Shown in pieces: positions 1-10,127 of a stretch of 35,506 nt of DNA (position 1 is the first letter of the stretch; each line of letters opens with the position of its first letter). The DNA lies in NCBI GenBank assembly GCA_019090385.1, contig JAHRWB010000226.1:1-35506 (forward strand), given 5' to 3'. The stretch is from Pseudomonadales bacterium (GTDB lineage: Bacteria; Pseudomonadota; Gammaproteobacteria; Pseudomonadales; Azotimanducaceae). The notes beneath the pieces are model-generated. The model was not told where the DNA came from, ran no database searches, and saw only the letters and a program-made list of their open reading frames with translations. A program made the position numbers and the translations under genes.

Positions 1-218
1 CGCCGAACGTAGTAGACAATAATAAGCAAAAAAAAGTAGATACTGCCTTGTTGTGCAAACCAGAATCCCAGCTTAAATCCACCCAGCCGTATTTCGTTGA
101 GTTGCTCTACAAGTAGAATACCGAACACAAAGGAGCATAAAAACCAAACTATCAAACAACCACCAACCAGACGCAATGTATCATGCCAATATTCGTTTCT
201 ATTTTCTGCACCCTTCAC
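1..218 (-). CDS. DUF4212 sodium:solute symporter small subunit, 3' part outside window
   Basis: Partial gene; the reading frame runs off the left edge. It encodes about 72 residues with two hydrophobic segments. Between them lies the stretch VEQLNEIRLGGFKLGFWFAQ, typical of the DUF4212 family (putative solute symporter small subunit). From knowledge of the family, this short two-helix membrane protein is normally encoded directly upstream of a large sodium:solute symporter of the acetate/SSS type, which should lie beyond the window. I chose the GTG at 216-218 because a GGGGGA Shine-Dalgarno sits 7 bases upstream; a TTG 11 codons earlier is possible. It follows msrQ by 36 bases on the same strand, so it may be the tail of the ilv-pssA-msr transcript or a separate unit. 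Confidence 0.8.
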   Translation of the reverse strand, partial: MKGAENRNEYWHDTLRLVGGCLIVWFLCSFVFGILLVEQLNEIRLGGFKLGFWFAQQGSIYFFLLIIVYYVR

Positions 219-254
219 TGCTACTCCCCCGATTACCCGCTGCTCCAGCAACTT

Positions 255-929
255 TTATTTTTCTGACATCCTAGCAAAGCCAGGGCGCTTTGCCCTTCCT
301 TTGTCTTTCATAATAATTCGCTCTGACAATAGTATCAGCAAGCAGAAAGCGTAAAGACTTGCATCAAGATAACTGCTCTTGGCCAACCAGGCAACATGCA
401 CAACTGCCAATATACCAATGGCATATACCAACCTATGCAGTTTCTTCCACTTTTTTCTTAATCTTCTTTGCCACCCTGCGGTAGATGTAATACTGAGTGG
501 AATTAAAAGAAACAAGGCGCTCATACCCATTGTTATATAGGGCCGTTTCACAAAATCAGCGCTGACTAAAGCCCACTGCGCTTCAGCAAGTAAAAGATAA
601 TAAGCGGTAAAATGTAATAGCGCATAGGCGAAAGCAAACAAGCCCAACATACGCCGATAGCGAACCAGGCGAACAACCCTGACTCGGCGTGACAAGGATG
701 CACAGCAGAGCGTGATCAATAGAAATCGAATAGCCCAGTTACCCAGTATATGTACAACCTGAACAGCTGGGTCTGTGCCCAAGGCACTGCCTGGTTGCTG
801 AAACTCTAACCAAACGTCTCTACCCAACAGGCCCAGTGGCAACAAACACACAAGGAATAAACCAATTTTTGACACTTCGATTATTTTTGATGGTTTAAAT
901 TGATACAGACCTTTAATCATATCGTGCAC
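255..929 (-). CDS. msrQ: MsrQ, heme-binding membrane subunit of the MsrPQ methionine sulfoxide reductase
   Basis: Inner-membrane b-type cytochrome of the ferric-reductase-like family (YedZ). It passes electrons from the respiratory chain or flavin reductase to periplasmic MsrP for repair of oxidised methionines. The 224-residue product has about six hydrophobic helices and the family histidines: VVHILG, LLHFTAYYLL, KLHRLVYAIG and VVHVAWLAK. The conserved arginine-rich loop after the second helix is also visible. Length matches the family (about 200-215). The first start is a GTG at 929; an ATG at 920 (MIKGLYQF) is equally plausible because neither has a strong ribosome site. It lies 34 bases downstream of msrP, the usual arrangement. 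Confidence 0.93.
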   Translation of the reverse strand: MHDMIKGLYQFKPSKIIEVSKIGLFLVCLLPLGLLGRDVWLEFQQPGSALGTDPAVQVVHILGNWAIRFLLITLCCASLSRRVRVVRLVRYRRMLGLFAFAYALLHFTAYYLLLAEAQWALVSADFVKRPYITMGMSALFLLIPLSITSTAGWQRRLRKKWKKLHRLVYAIGILAVVHVAWLAKSSYLDASLYAFCLLILLSERIIMKDKGRAKRPGFARMSEK

Positions 930-963
930 TTGCCCGCTTGTATAAAGCCCAACTACCCAGCTC

Positions 964-2013
964 TCAGTAGTAGCGCTTAAGATCCATACCAGAGTACAAG
1001 GAGGCTACTTGCTCACCGTAACCATTGAACATTCGCGTGTCCATTCGATTGCTGGAAAACAGCGATCCAGGTAAACGACGCTCAGTAGCCTGACTCCACC
1101 GTGGGTGGTCAACATACGGATTTACGTTTGCATAAAACCCGTATTCCCCAGCAGCGATAGACTGCCACGAGGTTTTGGGCTGTTTTTCAGTGAATCGTAT
1201 TTCGACGATAGATTTGATACTTTTAAATCCATATTTCCAGGGAACAATCAATCGCAGGGGCGCACCATTTTGGCCAGGCAATGGCTTTCCATACATACCC
1301 ACAGCCAACATCGCCAGCGGATGATAGGCTTCATCCAGGCGCAGAGCTTCACGATACGGCCATTTAATAGTACTGAATAGGGAATTTTGGCCCGGCATTT
1401 CATTTGGCCGCACCAGGGTTATAAACTGTACATATTTTGCGTTTCCCGTTGGTCCAAATCTCTTGAGCAGTTTCTCAAGAGAAAAGCCCACCCATGGAAT
1501 AACCATGGACCAGGCCTCTACACAACGTAAACGGTATATACGCTCTTCAAAGTCATGGGGCTTAAGAATGTCCTCCAGCGTATATTCCCCAGGCTTTGCC
1601 ACCTCACCGGAAATCTTGACCGACCAGGGGTCCGTGGTTAACTTTCCTGCCAACCGCGCTGGATCTTCCTTGTCTGTACCAAATTCGTAGAAATTATTGT
1701 ATGCTGTTGCATATTCTTCGGGTGTCAGTTGCTCTGCATCATTTCTTGGCGTCGCATCGGCCAGCCCAGCGCTTAACTCAGTACGGGAACCTGCTACTTT
1801 ACTGCCTAACCAGGCCGGGACCCTGGCAGATTGCGTACTTAATGTCTGGGCATTTAATACCTGTTCTTTAAGTACCAGAGAACCACCCACGAGTGTACTG
1901 GCTGCAAACACTGCGGATTTACCCAAAAACTTACGCCGGTTTAGATATTCAGCTTCCGATGTGATTTCAGAATTTTTTACATCATCAACTTTAGAATTTT
2001 TGATTATTAGCAT
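964..2013 (-). CDS. msrP: MsrP, periplasmic molybdopterin protein-methionine-sulfoxide reductase
   Basis: Catalytic subunit (YedY) that reduces methionine sulfoxide in periplasmic proteins with a molybdopterin cofactor. The 349-residue product has a long N-terminal region with a twin-arginine motif (NRRKFLGKS, about residues 26-34) followed by a hydrophobic stretch, so it is a Tat substrate. The molybdenum-ligand cysteine is Cys164 in [15 protein letters not shown]. The C-terminal half has typical sulfite-oxidase-fold motifs ([20 protein letters not shown]). It begins only 6 bases after the pssA stop and precedes msrQ. The roughly 25 residues before the twin arginine are longer than in Escherichia coli, but this is the only ATG that keeps the signal complete. 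Confidence 0.96.
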   Translation of the reverse strand: MLIIKNSKVDDVKNSEITSEAEYLNRRKFLGKSAVFAASTLVGGSLVLKEQVLNAQTLSTQSARVPAWLGSKVAGSRTELSAGLADATPRNDAEQLTPEEYATAYNNFYEFGTDKEDPARLAGKLTTDPWSVKISGEVAKPGEYTLEDILKPHDFEERIYRLRCVEAWSMVIPWVGFSLEKLLKRFGPTGNAKYVQFITLVRPNEMPGQNSLFSTIKWPYREALRLDEAYHPLAMLAVGMYGKPLPGQNGAPLRLIVPWKYGFKSIKSIVEIRFTEKQPKTSWQSIAAGEYGFYANVNPYVDHPRWSQATERRLPGSLFSSNRMDTRMFNGYGEQVASLYSGMDLKRYY

Positions 2014-2019
2014 GGTCAG

Positions 2020-2874
2020 TCAGACCTTACGTTTTATATATTGTTCCCATAATAATTGTGCCGGTCCGGACAAGGCATAAAGTAATGCCAGTGTGAGCAG
2101 GACCTCTGGTGGTTTAGCCAATACGATGGCGAATACTATCACTGCGACTACCAGTGATATAAAGGGTACACGACCTTGAAAGTTATACCTTTTGGGGGAC
2201 ATGTAGGTCACATTTGCGACCATCAGAATACCAGCCGTAGCAATTAGCACCGCCGTCAGCCAAGACATCCAGGTAACAACAAGTTCACCATCAACAAGCA
2301 TATCGTCCATAGACCACACTGCACATACCACTAACGCAGCAGCAGAGGGACTCGGCAAGCCGGTAAATGAATCATTGTCACCTTGTGTATTGTAACGCGC
2401 CAGGCGAAGTGCAGCACAGGCCATATAGATAAAAGTAACAACCCAACCAATTTTCCCCAAGGATGACAAGGTCCAGGTAAATGCTATCAGCGCAGGTGCC
2501 ACACCAAATGCAACCATATCTGACAAACTGTCATATTCTGCGCCAAACGCACTTTCAGTATGGGTTATTCTGGCTACCCGGCCATCGGCTGTATCGAGAA
2601 GAATCGCGGCAAAGATTGCCAGTGCGGCAGGCTCGAATTTACCATTCATCGCGGCGACGATGGCATAGAATCCGGCAAACAAGGCCCCGGTAGTAATCAG
2701 ATTGGGAATTAAGAAAATTCCTCTGCGGGGACGACGATGCCGACGATTTCCAGCACCTCTGGCATCATCTACAGCATCGTCTCGCCTGTCGTCTTCTTCA
2801 GCTTGTGCATCAGGATTCAACGAGTGAATATTTACATCCCGCTTACCCTGAGTATCTGAATCAGATTCTTCCAT
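2020..2874 (-). CDS. pssA: CDP-diacylglycerol--serine O-phosphatidyltransferase
   Basis: Makes phosphatidylserine from CDP-diacylglycerol and serine, the first step to phosphatidylethanolamine, in the inner membrane. The CDP-alcohol phosphotransferase motif D-G-x2-A-R-x8-G-x3-D-x3-D is intact: Asp97, Gly98, Ala101, Arg102, Gly111, Asp115 and Asp119. Around it are about seven to eight hydrophobic helices. The first 50 residues are a polar, acidic then arginine-rich cytosolic tail. The protein is the integral-membrane PssA type found in Pseudomonas, not the peripheral phospholipase-D-like enzyme of E. coli. It lies 65 bases after ilvC and 6 bases before msrP, as in Pseudomonas, which supports co-transcription with the ilv genes. 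Confidence 0.95.
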   Translation of the reverse strand: MEESDSDTQGKRDVNIHSLNPDAQAEEDDRRDDAVDDARGAGNRRHRRPRRGIFLIPNLITTGALFAGFYAIVAAMNGKFEPAALAIFAAILLDTADGRVARITHTESAFGAEYDSLSDMVAFGVAPALIAFTWTLSSLGKIGWVVTFIYMACAALRLARYNTQGDNDSFTGLPSPSAAALVVCAVWSMDDMLVDGELVVTWMSWLTAVLIATAGILMVANVTYMSPKRYNFQGRVPFISLVVAVIVFAIVLAKPPEVLLTLALLYALSGPAQLLWEQYIKRKV

Positions 2875-2939
2875 TCCACCACCTCAATTATTGTGGATGC
2901 AGCCAGACACAATGCTCAGTTTCCGAGCCTGATTTGGGC

Positions 2940-3977
<1,038 letters not shown>

Positions 3978-3993
3978 TTATTCGTTGATTTTT

Positions 3994-4485
3994 TTAAACA
4001 ATTAAAGCTTTCTCGCCACGAGAAATACCAGCCAAACCGGAGCGAACGACCTCAACAATGCTGCGTTTTTCCAATGTTGCCATGAACGCAGAAAATTTAT
4101 CAGCACTACCTACCAGCTCGATGGTGTACATACGTGGCGTTACATCAATGATTCGCCCTTTAAAGATCTCCACCGAACGCTTGACCTCCGCTCGACTCGC
4201 GCCTTCCGCCCGGACTTTTATAAGCATAATACCCCGTTCTACATGCTCACCATCAGTCAAGTCTGCCACCTTCAACACTTCAATTAAGCGATTCAGATGT
4301 TTGATAATCTGCTCCAACTTAGCGTCATCACCCCTTAAAGTTATAGTTAACCTTGACAGATTAACGTCTTCCGTCGGTGCAACAGACAATGTCTCAATAT
4401 TATAATTTCTCTGAGCAAATAACCCTACGATACGGGACAATGCGCCGGCTTCATTCTCCAACAAAACTGCAATCATGCGCCGCAC
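3994..4485 (-). CDS. ilvH: Acetolactate synthase small (regulatory) subunit
   Basis: Regulatory subunit of acetohydroxyacid synthase; it stabilises the large subunit and confers valine feedback inhibition. The 163 residues comprise an N-terminal ACT domain (RRMIAVLLENEAGALSRIVG, with NYNIETLSVAPTED) and the family C-terminal domain (IIDVTPRMYTIELVG, then EVVRSGLAGISRGEKAL). The start is a GTG at 4485 giving VRRMIAVLLE, matching the MRR start of the E. coli protein; the ATG three codons in is less likely. The GTG shares one base with the TAG stop of ilvB, so the subunits are translationally coupled. Confidence 0.97.
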   Translation of the reverse strand: MRRMIAVLLENEAGALSRIVGLFAQRNYNIETLSVAPTEDVNLSRLTITLRGDDAKLEQIIKHLNRLIEVLKVADLTDGEHVERGIMLIKVRAEGASRAEVKRSVEIFKGRIIDVTPRMYTIELVGSADKFSAFMATLEKRSIVEVVRSGLAGISRGEKALIV

Positions 4486-6311
4486 TAGATACTTTCTCCA
4501 CGCGTCAAAATCATATCCTGCATCGAACCACCTTTAATCGCCATTGGATATACGTGCTCTTCAGGGTCAACCTTTACATCAAGTATCACCAGTTTGTTGA
4601 CATTCTTTTCACTGAATAGCTCATCCATTGCAGCATCGAGTTCTGCAAGAGCCTCAACACGCATTCCAACATGACCAAAGGTTTCTGCCACTTTAACCAA
4701 ATCTGGTAGTGAATCTGCATAGGTACTGGCCGAGTGCCTGCCACCATATTGCATATCCTGCCACTGCTTTACCATGCCCAGGGCCTGATTATTAAGACAA
4801 ATAACTTTGACTGCCAAGCCATATTGCATGCAGGTACTAAGCTCCTGCATATTCATCATAAAACTGCCCTCACCCGTAACACAAACCACGGTCTCATTAG
4901 GAAAGGCTATTTTAACACCCATTGCCGCTGGCAAACCAAATCCCATAGTGCCAAGACCGCCAGAATTAATCCATTTACGCGGCTCATCGAATTTGTAGTA
5001 TTGTGCAGCAAACATCTGGTGCTGACCCACATCACTGCTAACAAATGCTTTCCCCTGAGTCGCTCGATACAAGGAAAGAATAACCTGTTGTGGCAATATT
5101 TTGGGGTTCTTCAAATTAGCAAGGCGAGCATCGGTATCCAGGCCATGGGCATTTCGCCAGCTATTAATTTGAGCCCACCATTCCTTGTAGTCTGGCAGCT
5201 CTAGCGCACCAGACAGGGCCTTCTCCACTTGCTGGACAATGCTCTTGAGGACAATATCCACCAACCCTACAATAGGTACATCAGCTCGAATAATCTTTGA
5301 GATGGAAGTAGGGTCAATATCAATATGCACTATTTGTGCATCCGGGCAAAATTTATCAACAGCATTGGTAACCCGGTCATCAAAGCGTGCTCCCACTGCA
5401 AAGACCAAATCGCAGTGATGCATCGTCATATTAGCCTCATAGGTGCCATGCATCCCCAGCATGCCGAGAAACTGCTGATCTGTTGCAGGAAAACTTCCAA
5501 GCCCCATCAAAGTATTGGTAACAGGTAAATTAAGCCGCTTAGCAAGTTGTATTAACAAATCACTGGCATTTCCCTGCACTACACCACCACCCGCGTATAG
5601 TACGGGCCGTTTTGACTGCAATAACAGCTCAACCGCCTTCTTAATTTGTCGGGGATGTCCCTTTAAAGAAGGGTTGTACGCACGCAACTTGACAGATTTT
5701 GGGTACGCATAATCAAATAAGATATTCGGGTCCGTCATATCTTTTGGGATATCAATAACCACCGGGCCCGGGCGCCCGGTGGTTGCTATATAAAACGCTT
5801 TTTTGACCGCGACCGGTATTTCTGCAGCACTTTTAATGAGAAAGCTGTGTTTAACTATGGGCCGCGAAACACCCACCATATCAGTCTCTTGAAAGGCATC
5901 TGTCCCTATCTGGTTATTGGGAACCTGACCAGAAATAATCACCATGGGTATGGAGTCCATATAGGCCGTTGCAATACCTGTTATCGTATTGGTCACACCC
6001 GGCCCAGAGGTAACGATGACGACGCCGGTACGACCCGTAGCTCTGGCATATCCATCCGCCATGTGGGTCGCAGCCTGCTCATGCCGTACCAGAATATGCT
6101 CTATGCGCTGCTGTCTGAAAATTGCATCATATATGTGCAAGGCCTGGCCACCGGGATATCCAAACAGAAACTCGACACCCTCATCATCTAACGCGCGCAA
6201 CAGCATGTCTCCACCCGACAAGCGTTCCGGTACAAGAGCCTTTACAGGGCTTTCGTTCTGTACCTCTTGATTTGCTTTCTGCGCCATTAGTTCAGCACTG
6301 TCCTTGGACAT
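4485..6311 (-). CDS. ilvB: Acetolactate synthase large (catalytic) subunit
   Basis: Thiamine-diphosphate enzyme that condenses pyruvate with pyruvate or 2-oxobutyrate, the first committed step of branched-chain amino acid synthesis. The 608 residues show the three-domain layout: an N-terminal pyrimidine-binding domain with FGYPGGQALHIYDA and the catalytic glutamate Glu78 in RHEQAATHMADGYA, a central FAD-associated domain, and a C-terminal pyrophosphate-binding domain (GLGTMGFGLPAAMG, then GEGSFMMNMQEL and a downstream NNQALGMVKQWQ). It has about 30 more N-terminal residues than E. coli IlvI; the ATG at 6311 has AGG-rich Shine-Dalgarno bases just upstream. It is first in the ilvB-ilvH-ilvC-pssA run. 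The paralogue name (ilvB or ilvI) cannot be settled from one copy. Confidence 0.97.
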   Translation of the reverse strand: MSKDSAELMAQKANQEVQNESPVKALVPERLSGGDMLLRALDDEGVEFLFGYPGGQALHIYDAIFRQQRIEHILVRHEQAATHMADGYARATGRTGVVIVTSGPGVTNTITGIATAYMDSIPMVIISGQVPNNQIGTDAFQETDMVGVSRPIVKHSFLIKSAAEIPVAVKKAFYIATTGRPGPVVIDIPKDMTDPNILFDYAYPKSVKLRAYNPSLKGHPRQIKKAVELLLQSKRPVLYAGGGVVQGNASDLLIQLAKRLNLPVTNTLMGLGSFPATDQQFLGMLGMHGTYEANMTMHHCDLVFAVGARFDDRVTNAVDKFCPDAQIVHIDIDPTSISKIIRADVPIVGLVDIVLKSIVQQVEKALSGALELPDYKEWWAQINSWRNAHGLDTDARLANLKNPKILPQQVILSLYRATQGKAFVSSDVGQHQMFAAQYYKFDEPRKWINSGGLGTMGFGLPAAMGVKIAFPNETVVCVTGEGSFMMNMQELSTCMQYGLAVKVICLNNQALGMVKQWQDMQYGGRHSASTYADSLPDLVKVAETFGHVGMRVEALAELDAAMDELFSEKNVNKLVILDVKVDPEEHVYPMAIKGGSMQDMILTRGESI

Positions 6312-6623
6312 ACCCCACCTTTAAATCAGTTACGTCTTTTTCAAAATTCGAGTTTAACTTACTATCCAATCCAGCCGGCAACCACATCGGCTTACAGTAT
6401 TTACGGAAAAGCTGTTAAAAATACCCGTAGAACCGGGCATTTAGCACGATAAGCTGCCCAGTAATCAAGTGCTTATAATACTATTTTTTGCTTGCAGCGT
6501 TTTTCCAGGCTCCTAACGACAATTTTGCTGCAATAAATATGCGAATACGTGAACAAACCACCGGTTAGTCCCGCGTCCTGCTGTGTTATCATTTAGCGAA
6601 TGGATTTTGTGGAATTTATTCTC
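6312..6623. other. Divergent intergenic region between ilvB and the DUF4124 gene
   Basis: A 312-base AT-rich gap that must carry the promoters for the minus-strand ilv run and the plus-strand DUF4124 gene. I see no hairpin-plus-T-run attenuator and no convincing branched-chain leader peptide. The only small frame (6354-6440, minus, 28 codons) is not rich in Ile, Val or Leu clusters. Several AT-rich hexamers (for example around 6470-6490) could be -10 boxes, but none pairs with a good -35 at 16-18 bases, so no promoter is called. Confidence 0.5.
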
Positions 6624-7106
6624 ATGTTGCGTAAAACGAATTTACTCCTGCTCGCCAGCACAATTGCCGCTTCTGGCTTGAGCGTCAATGGGAGTGCAGA
6701 AATTTACCGCTGGGTCGACAGCGGTGGCGTTGTTAACTATACCCAACAAAGACCATCAGATATCGACTCAAACCTTGTCACAACGCCTTTGACACCTCGC
6801 AGCGCCCAGAGATTGGCCGAAAAAAACCTGGCTGTCAAAAAAGCGCCGGAAAAACCCAAACTTACCGCGGAACAGCAAAAAATGCTCGATTCGCTAAAAG
6901 AGAAGGAAGCTGCCCGGCTTGCTGAGATCAACCGAATAAAGACCTCCAATTGCGAACGCGCTCAAAAAGTACTGGAACGGCTTTCAGCACAAGGAAGAAT
7001 ACGCGTTAAAGCTGCCGATGGAGAGGAGCGAGCGCTGCCCGAAGATGAGCGTCAACAACGTATATCAGAAGCCCAAAAAGGTATCGCTACAAACTGTGCA
7101 GGTTAG
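6624..7106 (+). CDS. Exported DUF4124-domain protein
   Basis: Small secreted or periplasmic protein of unknown function. A signal peptide (MLRKTNLLLLASTIAASGLS, likely cut after NGSA) is followed by the DUF4124 motif EIYRWVDSGGVVNYTQQRP. The second half is a charged, probably helical region with two cysteines (NCERAQKV near the middle and a near-terminal TNC) that could form a disulfide. An upstream in-frame ATG at 6600 would add eight residues before the signal peptide. I prefer 6624 because it places the basic n-region first and has GTGGAA about 9 bases upstream. It stands alone, divergent from ilvB and convergent with pgeF. DUF4124 proteins are common in gammaproteobacteria, but no function is established that I know of. 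Confidence 0.85.
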   Translation: MLRKTNLLLLASTIAASGLSVNGSAEIYRWVDSGGVVNYTQQRPSDIDSNLVTTPLTPRSAQRLAEKNLAVKKAPEKPKLTAEQQKMLDSLKEKEAARLAEINRIKTSNCERAQKVLERLSAQGRIRVKAADGEERALPEDERQQRISEAQKGIATNCAG

Positions 7107-7115
7107 AGAATAAGA

Positions 7116-7988
7116 TTACTTTAGCCAAATAACAGAGGCCATTCGCCCCGTTTCCAGTTCAGAATTTTCACGCCTGGATCGCCGATAGGAATAGAATTGT
7201 TGATCAGCGTAATTGCATAAACCAGAGTTGCCAATATAGTCAATATTGGCATCCTGTAGACACCAAGCGGCCAGCGCGAGTAAATCAGCATGTAATCCCT
7301 TGGCGTGCTTTCTACAAACATGCTTGGCCAGGTCAGAACCGTAAGCCGCTGCAATCTGCGTTAAAATTTCCTCACCAACCGGGTAATTGGAAAATGAAAT
7401 ACTGGGACCAATCCAGGCTTTGAGGGCCAATCGGGAATTCCCCAGCTCGACACTCAGCGTTTGTGCCAAATTCTGCAAAATACCGCCAATCAAACTCCGC
7501 CATCCACCATGCACCATGGCCACCACCCGCCCCAGCCGATCCGAAACAAAAATGGGTAAACAATCAGCCGTCATAATGCACAGACCTATGCGTTTTTGAT
7601 CCGTCCAAAGGGCATCTGCAACCACAGGAGCATCACTTGCAACAGAAGCTGCATTTTCAACACGTGCTGACGCGGCATTAACTCTATGCAGTTGTACACC
7701 ATGAACCTGCTGCACCCATCGCAAGTCATCCAAACCCAACAAATCTGCCAATATAGCCCTGTTCTCTATAACAGTCCTGGTCACGTCGCCAACATGGTCT
7801 CCAAGATTAAAACTGGCATAAATACCTGAACTTACACCTCCCCGGCGTGTTGTCGTTACTGCACCGACTATACTCGACAAGTTCGGTGCAAAAAAATCTT
7901 CACCGGCAACTATCAACGGCGCGCTGTTCGTTTTTACACTGGTTATGTACTCAGGTTCCAGGCCCTCCTGCCCTGCGTCACCCGACAT
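7116..7988 (-). CDS. pgeF: PgeF (YfiH) laccase-domain protein / purine nucleoside phosphorylase-like enzyme
   Basis: Cytosolic enzyme of the multicopper-polyphenol-oxidase/laccase-domain family (YfiH, YlmD). It is reported to act on purine nucleosides and, in E. coli, to edit peptidoglycan precursors. Family motifs are in order: TTTRRGGVSSGIYASFNLGDH, WVQQVHGVQLH, IMTADCLPIFV, MVHGGWRSLIGGIL and a C-terminal YRRSRRENSE. The three metal ligands (His of QVHG, Cys of TADC, His of VHGG) are all present. The length of 290 includes about 35 extra N-terminal residues. The ATG at 7988 overlaps the 3' end of rluD by 11 bases, so the pair is coupled; rluD-pgeF adjacency is common in this class. Confidence 0.94.
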   Translation of the reverse strand: MSGDAGQEGLEPEYITSVKTNSAPLIVAGEDFFAPNLSSIVGAVTTTRRGGVSSGIYASFNLGDHVGDVTRTVIENRAILADLLGLDDLRWVQQVHGVQLHRVNAASARVENAASVASDAPVVADALWTDQKRIGLCIMTADCLPIFVSDRLGRVVAMVHGGWRSLIGGILQNLAQTLSVELGNSRLALKAWIGPSISFSNYPVGEEILTQIAAAYGSDLAKHVCRKHAKGLHADLLALAAWCLQDANIDYIGNSGLCNYADQQFYSYRRSRRENSELETGRMASVIWLK

Positions 7989-8973
7989 GACTATTCATGT
8001 CCTGATGCAGCAAATCCAGCAGCAGCTTTAGATCAACTGGTCGACAGGAATCACACTCGATCCACTCATCTGTTACCGGGTGGGAAAAGCGCAAGCTTTT
8101 TGCGTGTAGCGCCTGGCGCTTAAAGCTCTTAATCCCATTTACAAGATCTGGATGAGGTTGCTTGGGCAATCTTAACCTCGCGCCGTATCGAGTATCACCC
8201 AGCAACGGAAAACCAATGTGACTCATATGCACTCGAATCTGATGGGTACGCCCGGTTTCCAGTTTGGCCTCCACCAGGGTATGCGCGCGAAAACGCTCCA
8301 GTACCTTTACATGGGTTATAGCAATCCGGCCTGACTCACGTACTTTCTGGCGTGTTCTGTTATGGGGGTCACGTGCCAATGGGACATCAATGGTCATACC
8401 TCCGGTAAGAACACCTTCAACCAGGGCATGGTATCGGCGTTGAATCTCTCGCTTCTTCAACGCAATGGTCAGTAATTTAAAACATTTATTCGTGCGTGCC
8501 ACCAGTAATAAACCACTGGTATCTTTATCCAGGCGGTGAATCAGGCCAGCACGCGGCAACCCGGCCAGTTGATCATCAAATTTCAACAACCCATTCACCA
8601 ATGTCTTGTCATGGTTTCCCGCCCCTGGATGCACTACCACTCCGGCAGGTTTGTCTATCACCAGTAAATGTTCATCCTCAAAAACGATACCAAAAGGAAC
8701 CACCTGGGGTTGATGCCAGTCCTGTTCCGCGCCAAGCGTCGCTTTGATCTGTATTCGCTGCCCCCCCATCACCTTGTAGGAGGGTACAACGCTGGATTCG
8801 TCTACTGTTAGTTCACCCGATTTAATCCAGCCAGAAATCTGAGTCCTCGAAAAATCTGGCCATATGTGAACGGCCACTTTGTCCAAGCGCTTGCCTGTAT
8901 ATTCAACGGCAATTTCACAGGCTAGTGAAACTAATTGAATGTCTGATGCGTCTGAGTCTGAGTCATGTATCAT
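7978..8973 (-). CDS. rluD: 23S rRNA pseudouridine(1911/1915/1917) synthase RluD
   Basis: Converts uridines of helix 69 of 23S rRNA to pseudouridine, needed for normal ribosome assembly and termination. The 331 residues contain an N-terminal S4 RNA-binding domain (KRLDKVAVHIWPDFSRTQIS) and the RluA-type catalytic domain. The motif GLIHRLDKDTSGLLLVART carries catalytic Asp149, followed by TGRTHQIRVHMSHIGFPLLGD. The first dozen residues are a Ser/Asp repeat (DSDSDASD). The gene diverges from bamD, as in Pseudomonas, and its tail overlaps pgeF. Confidence 0.97.
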   Translation of the reverse strand: MIHDSDSDASDIQLVSLACEIAVEYTGKRLDKVAVHIWPDFSRTQISGWIKSGELTVDESSVVPSYKVMGGQRIQIKATLGAEQDWHQPQVVPFGIVFEDEHLLVIDKPAGVVVHPGAGNHDKTLVNGLLKFDDQLAGLPRAGLIHRLDKDTSGLLLVARTNKCFKLLTIALKKREIQRRYHALVEGVLTGGMTIDVPLARDPHNRTRQKVRESGRIAITHVKVLERFRAHTLVEAKLETGRTHQIRVHMSHIGFPLLGDTRYGARLRLPKQPHPDLVNGIKSFKRQALHAKSLRFSHPVTDEWIECDSCRPVDLKLLLDLLHQDMNSHVG

Positions 8974-8976
8974 TTA

Positions 8977-9054
8977 CTTACCCAGGGCTTACCCAGGGCC
9001 TCTATTTTGACAAGCTACTATCTGGACGACCAACTACTTGGACAGCCAACTACT
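8977..9054. repeat. Two short tandem duplications between rluD and bamD
   Basis: In the rluD-bamD divergent gap there are two separate direct duplications. CTTACCCAGGG occurs twice head to tail (8977-8987, 8988-8998), an exact 11-base repeat. TGGACGACCAACTACT (9023-9038) is followed immediately by TGGACAGCCAACTACT (9039-9054), a 16-base repeat with two mismatches. They lie just upstream of the rluD start and may affect its promoter or leader. They look like recent replication-slippage products. Confidence 0.85.
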
Positions 9055-9194
9055 CATTGTGATTAAATTGCGGCCTTTTTGGAGCGCTTTAAACGCATGA
9101 AGCGCCATGGACCCATGCTCCTGCGCGAAGAATATGAATAGTTTAAAATATTTTAAGCACTTACAATAATCTTATAAGGCGCAACAAAGGTACT

Positions 9195-10091
9195 ATGAAG
9201 AAATTTTTGCAGCTAAATACCCTGTTTTTGCTTCTCGTTGTCTGTTTATCTGGGTGCTCCAGCATACCCTTCTTTGGTAAAGATGATGATGAAGAAAACG
9301 TACCCGCTGAAACCTCTGAACAAATTTTATACAAAGATGCCCAGCGTAGCCTGCGGACATCCAATTTCATCAATGCCGTTGCAAAACTGCAGCAGCTGGA
9401 ATCCCGCTTTCCTTTTGGCAGATATGCAGAACAAGCCCAGCTGGAACTAATTTTCGCACATTATAGCGCATTCCATCTGGATGAAGCACGATCCACTTCC
9501 GAGCGTTTTATTCGACTCCATCCCCAACACCCCAACGTCGATTATGCTTTTTACATGCGGGGTCTTGCTGCATTTGATGAGGGCAAGGGAATATTTGACC
9601 GTCTAATATTTTCAAACAGTGCCAGGCGAGATATGAGCCATGCCCGGCAATCCTTTGCAGACTTCAATCAACTTCTCACCCGCTTCCCCGAAAGTACCTA
9701 CGCTCCCGATGCCCGCCAACGCATGATTTTTCTGCGCAACCTGCTGGCAGAATCCGAACTACAAATTGCATCCTACTATATTCGACGCGGCGCTTTGGTA
9801 GCTGCCAGTACCCGAGCCAGATATGTGGTAGAAAACTATGCACAAAGTGATGTCATAGCAGAAGCATTGGCACTCCTGGTAGAAATTAACTGGCGTCTGG
9901 GGCTAAATGATGCGGCCCGTGACAGCTTGAAAGTTCTGGCGATCAATTACCCGGATTATAATGCCTTTGACGCTTCCGGCAGATTTATATTTGAGCAGAG
10001 TATTCAGAATCGAAACCGCTCCTGGACTAATATTATTACCCTCGGTCTACTGGATCGCCCGGAAATCCCACCACCCATCACCGTTGAATAA
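9195..10091 (+). CDS. bamD: BamD, outer-membrane beta-barrel assembly lipoprotein
   Basis: Essential lipoprotein of the BAM complex, acting with BamA at the periplasmic face of the outer membrane. The lipoprotein signal ends in the lipobox LSGC with the lipidated Cys21. It is followed by five TPR-like helix pairs, including FPFGRYAEQAQLELIFAHY, HPNVDYAFYMRGLAAFDEG and SYYIRRGALVAASTRARYVV. The 298-residue length is somewhat longer than in E. coli (245), with a C-terminal extension. AAAGG lies a few bases before the ATG. It diverges from rluD and is followed by pilS 36 bases downstream, the order known from Pseudomonas. Confidence 0.96.
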   Translation: MKKFLQLNTLFLLLVVCLSGCSSIPFFGKDDDEENVPAETSEQILYKDAQRSLRTSNFINAVAKLQQLESRFPFGRYAEQAQLELIFAHYSAFHLDEARSTSERFIRLHPQHPNVDYAFYMRGLAAFDEGKGIFDRLIFSNSARRDMSHARQSFADFNQLLTRFPESTYAPDARQRMIFLRNLLAESELQIASYYIRRGALVAASTRARYVVENYAQSDVIAEALALLVEINWRLGLNDAARDSLKVLAINYPDYNAFDASGRFIFEQSIQNRNRSWTNIITLGLLDRPEIPPPITVE

Positions 10092-10127
10092 CAAGGCTGA
10101 ACCAAAGCTGGATGGACAACCCATACA

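Noticed and set aside
97-354. Plus-strand frame across the msrQ/DUF4212 junction
   Set aside because: Shadow frame with no ribosome site; the minus strand codes for recognisable proteins there.
6354-6440. 28-codon minus-strand frame upstream of ilvB as an attenuation leader peptide
   Set aside because: No run of Ile, Val or Leu codons and no following terminator hairpin.
9084-9105. GCGCTT/AAGCGC hairpin upstream of bamD as a terminator
   Set aside because: Only a 6-bp stem with a 10-base loop and no T-run on either strand.
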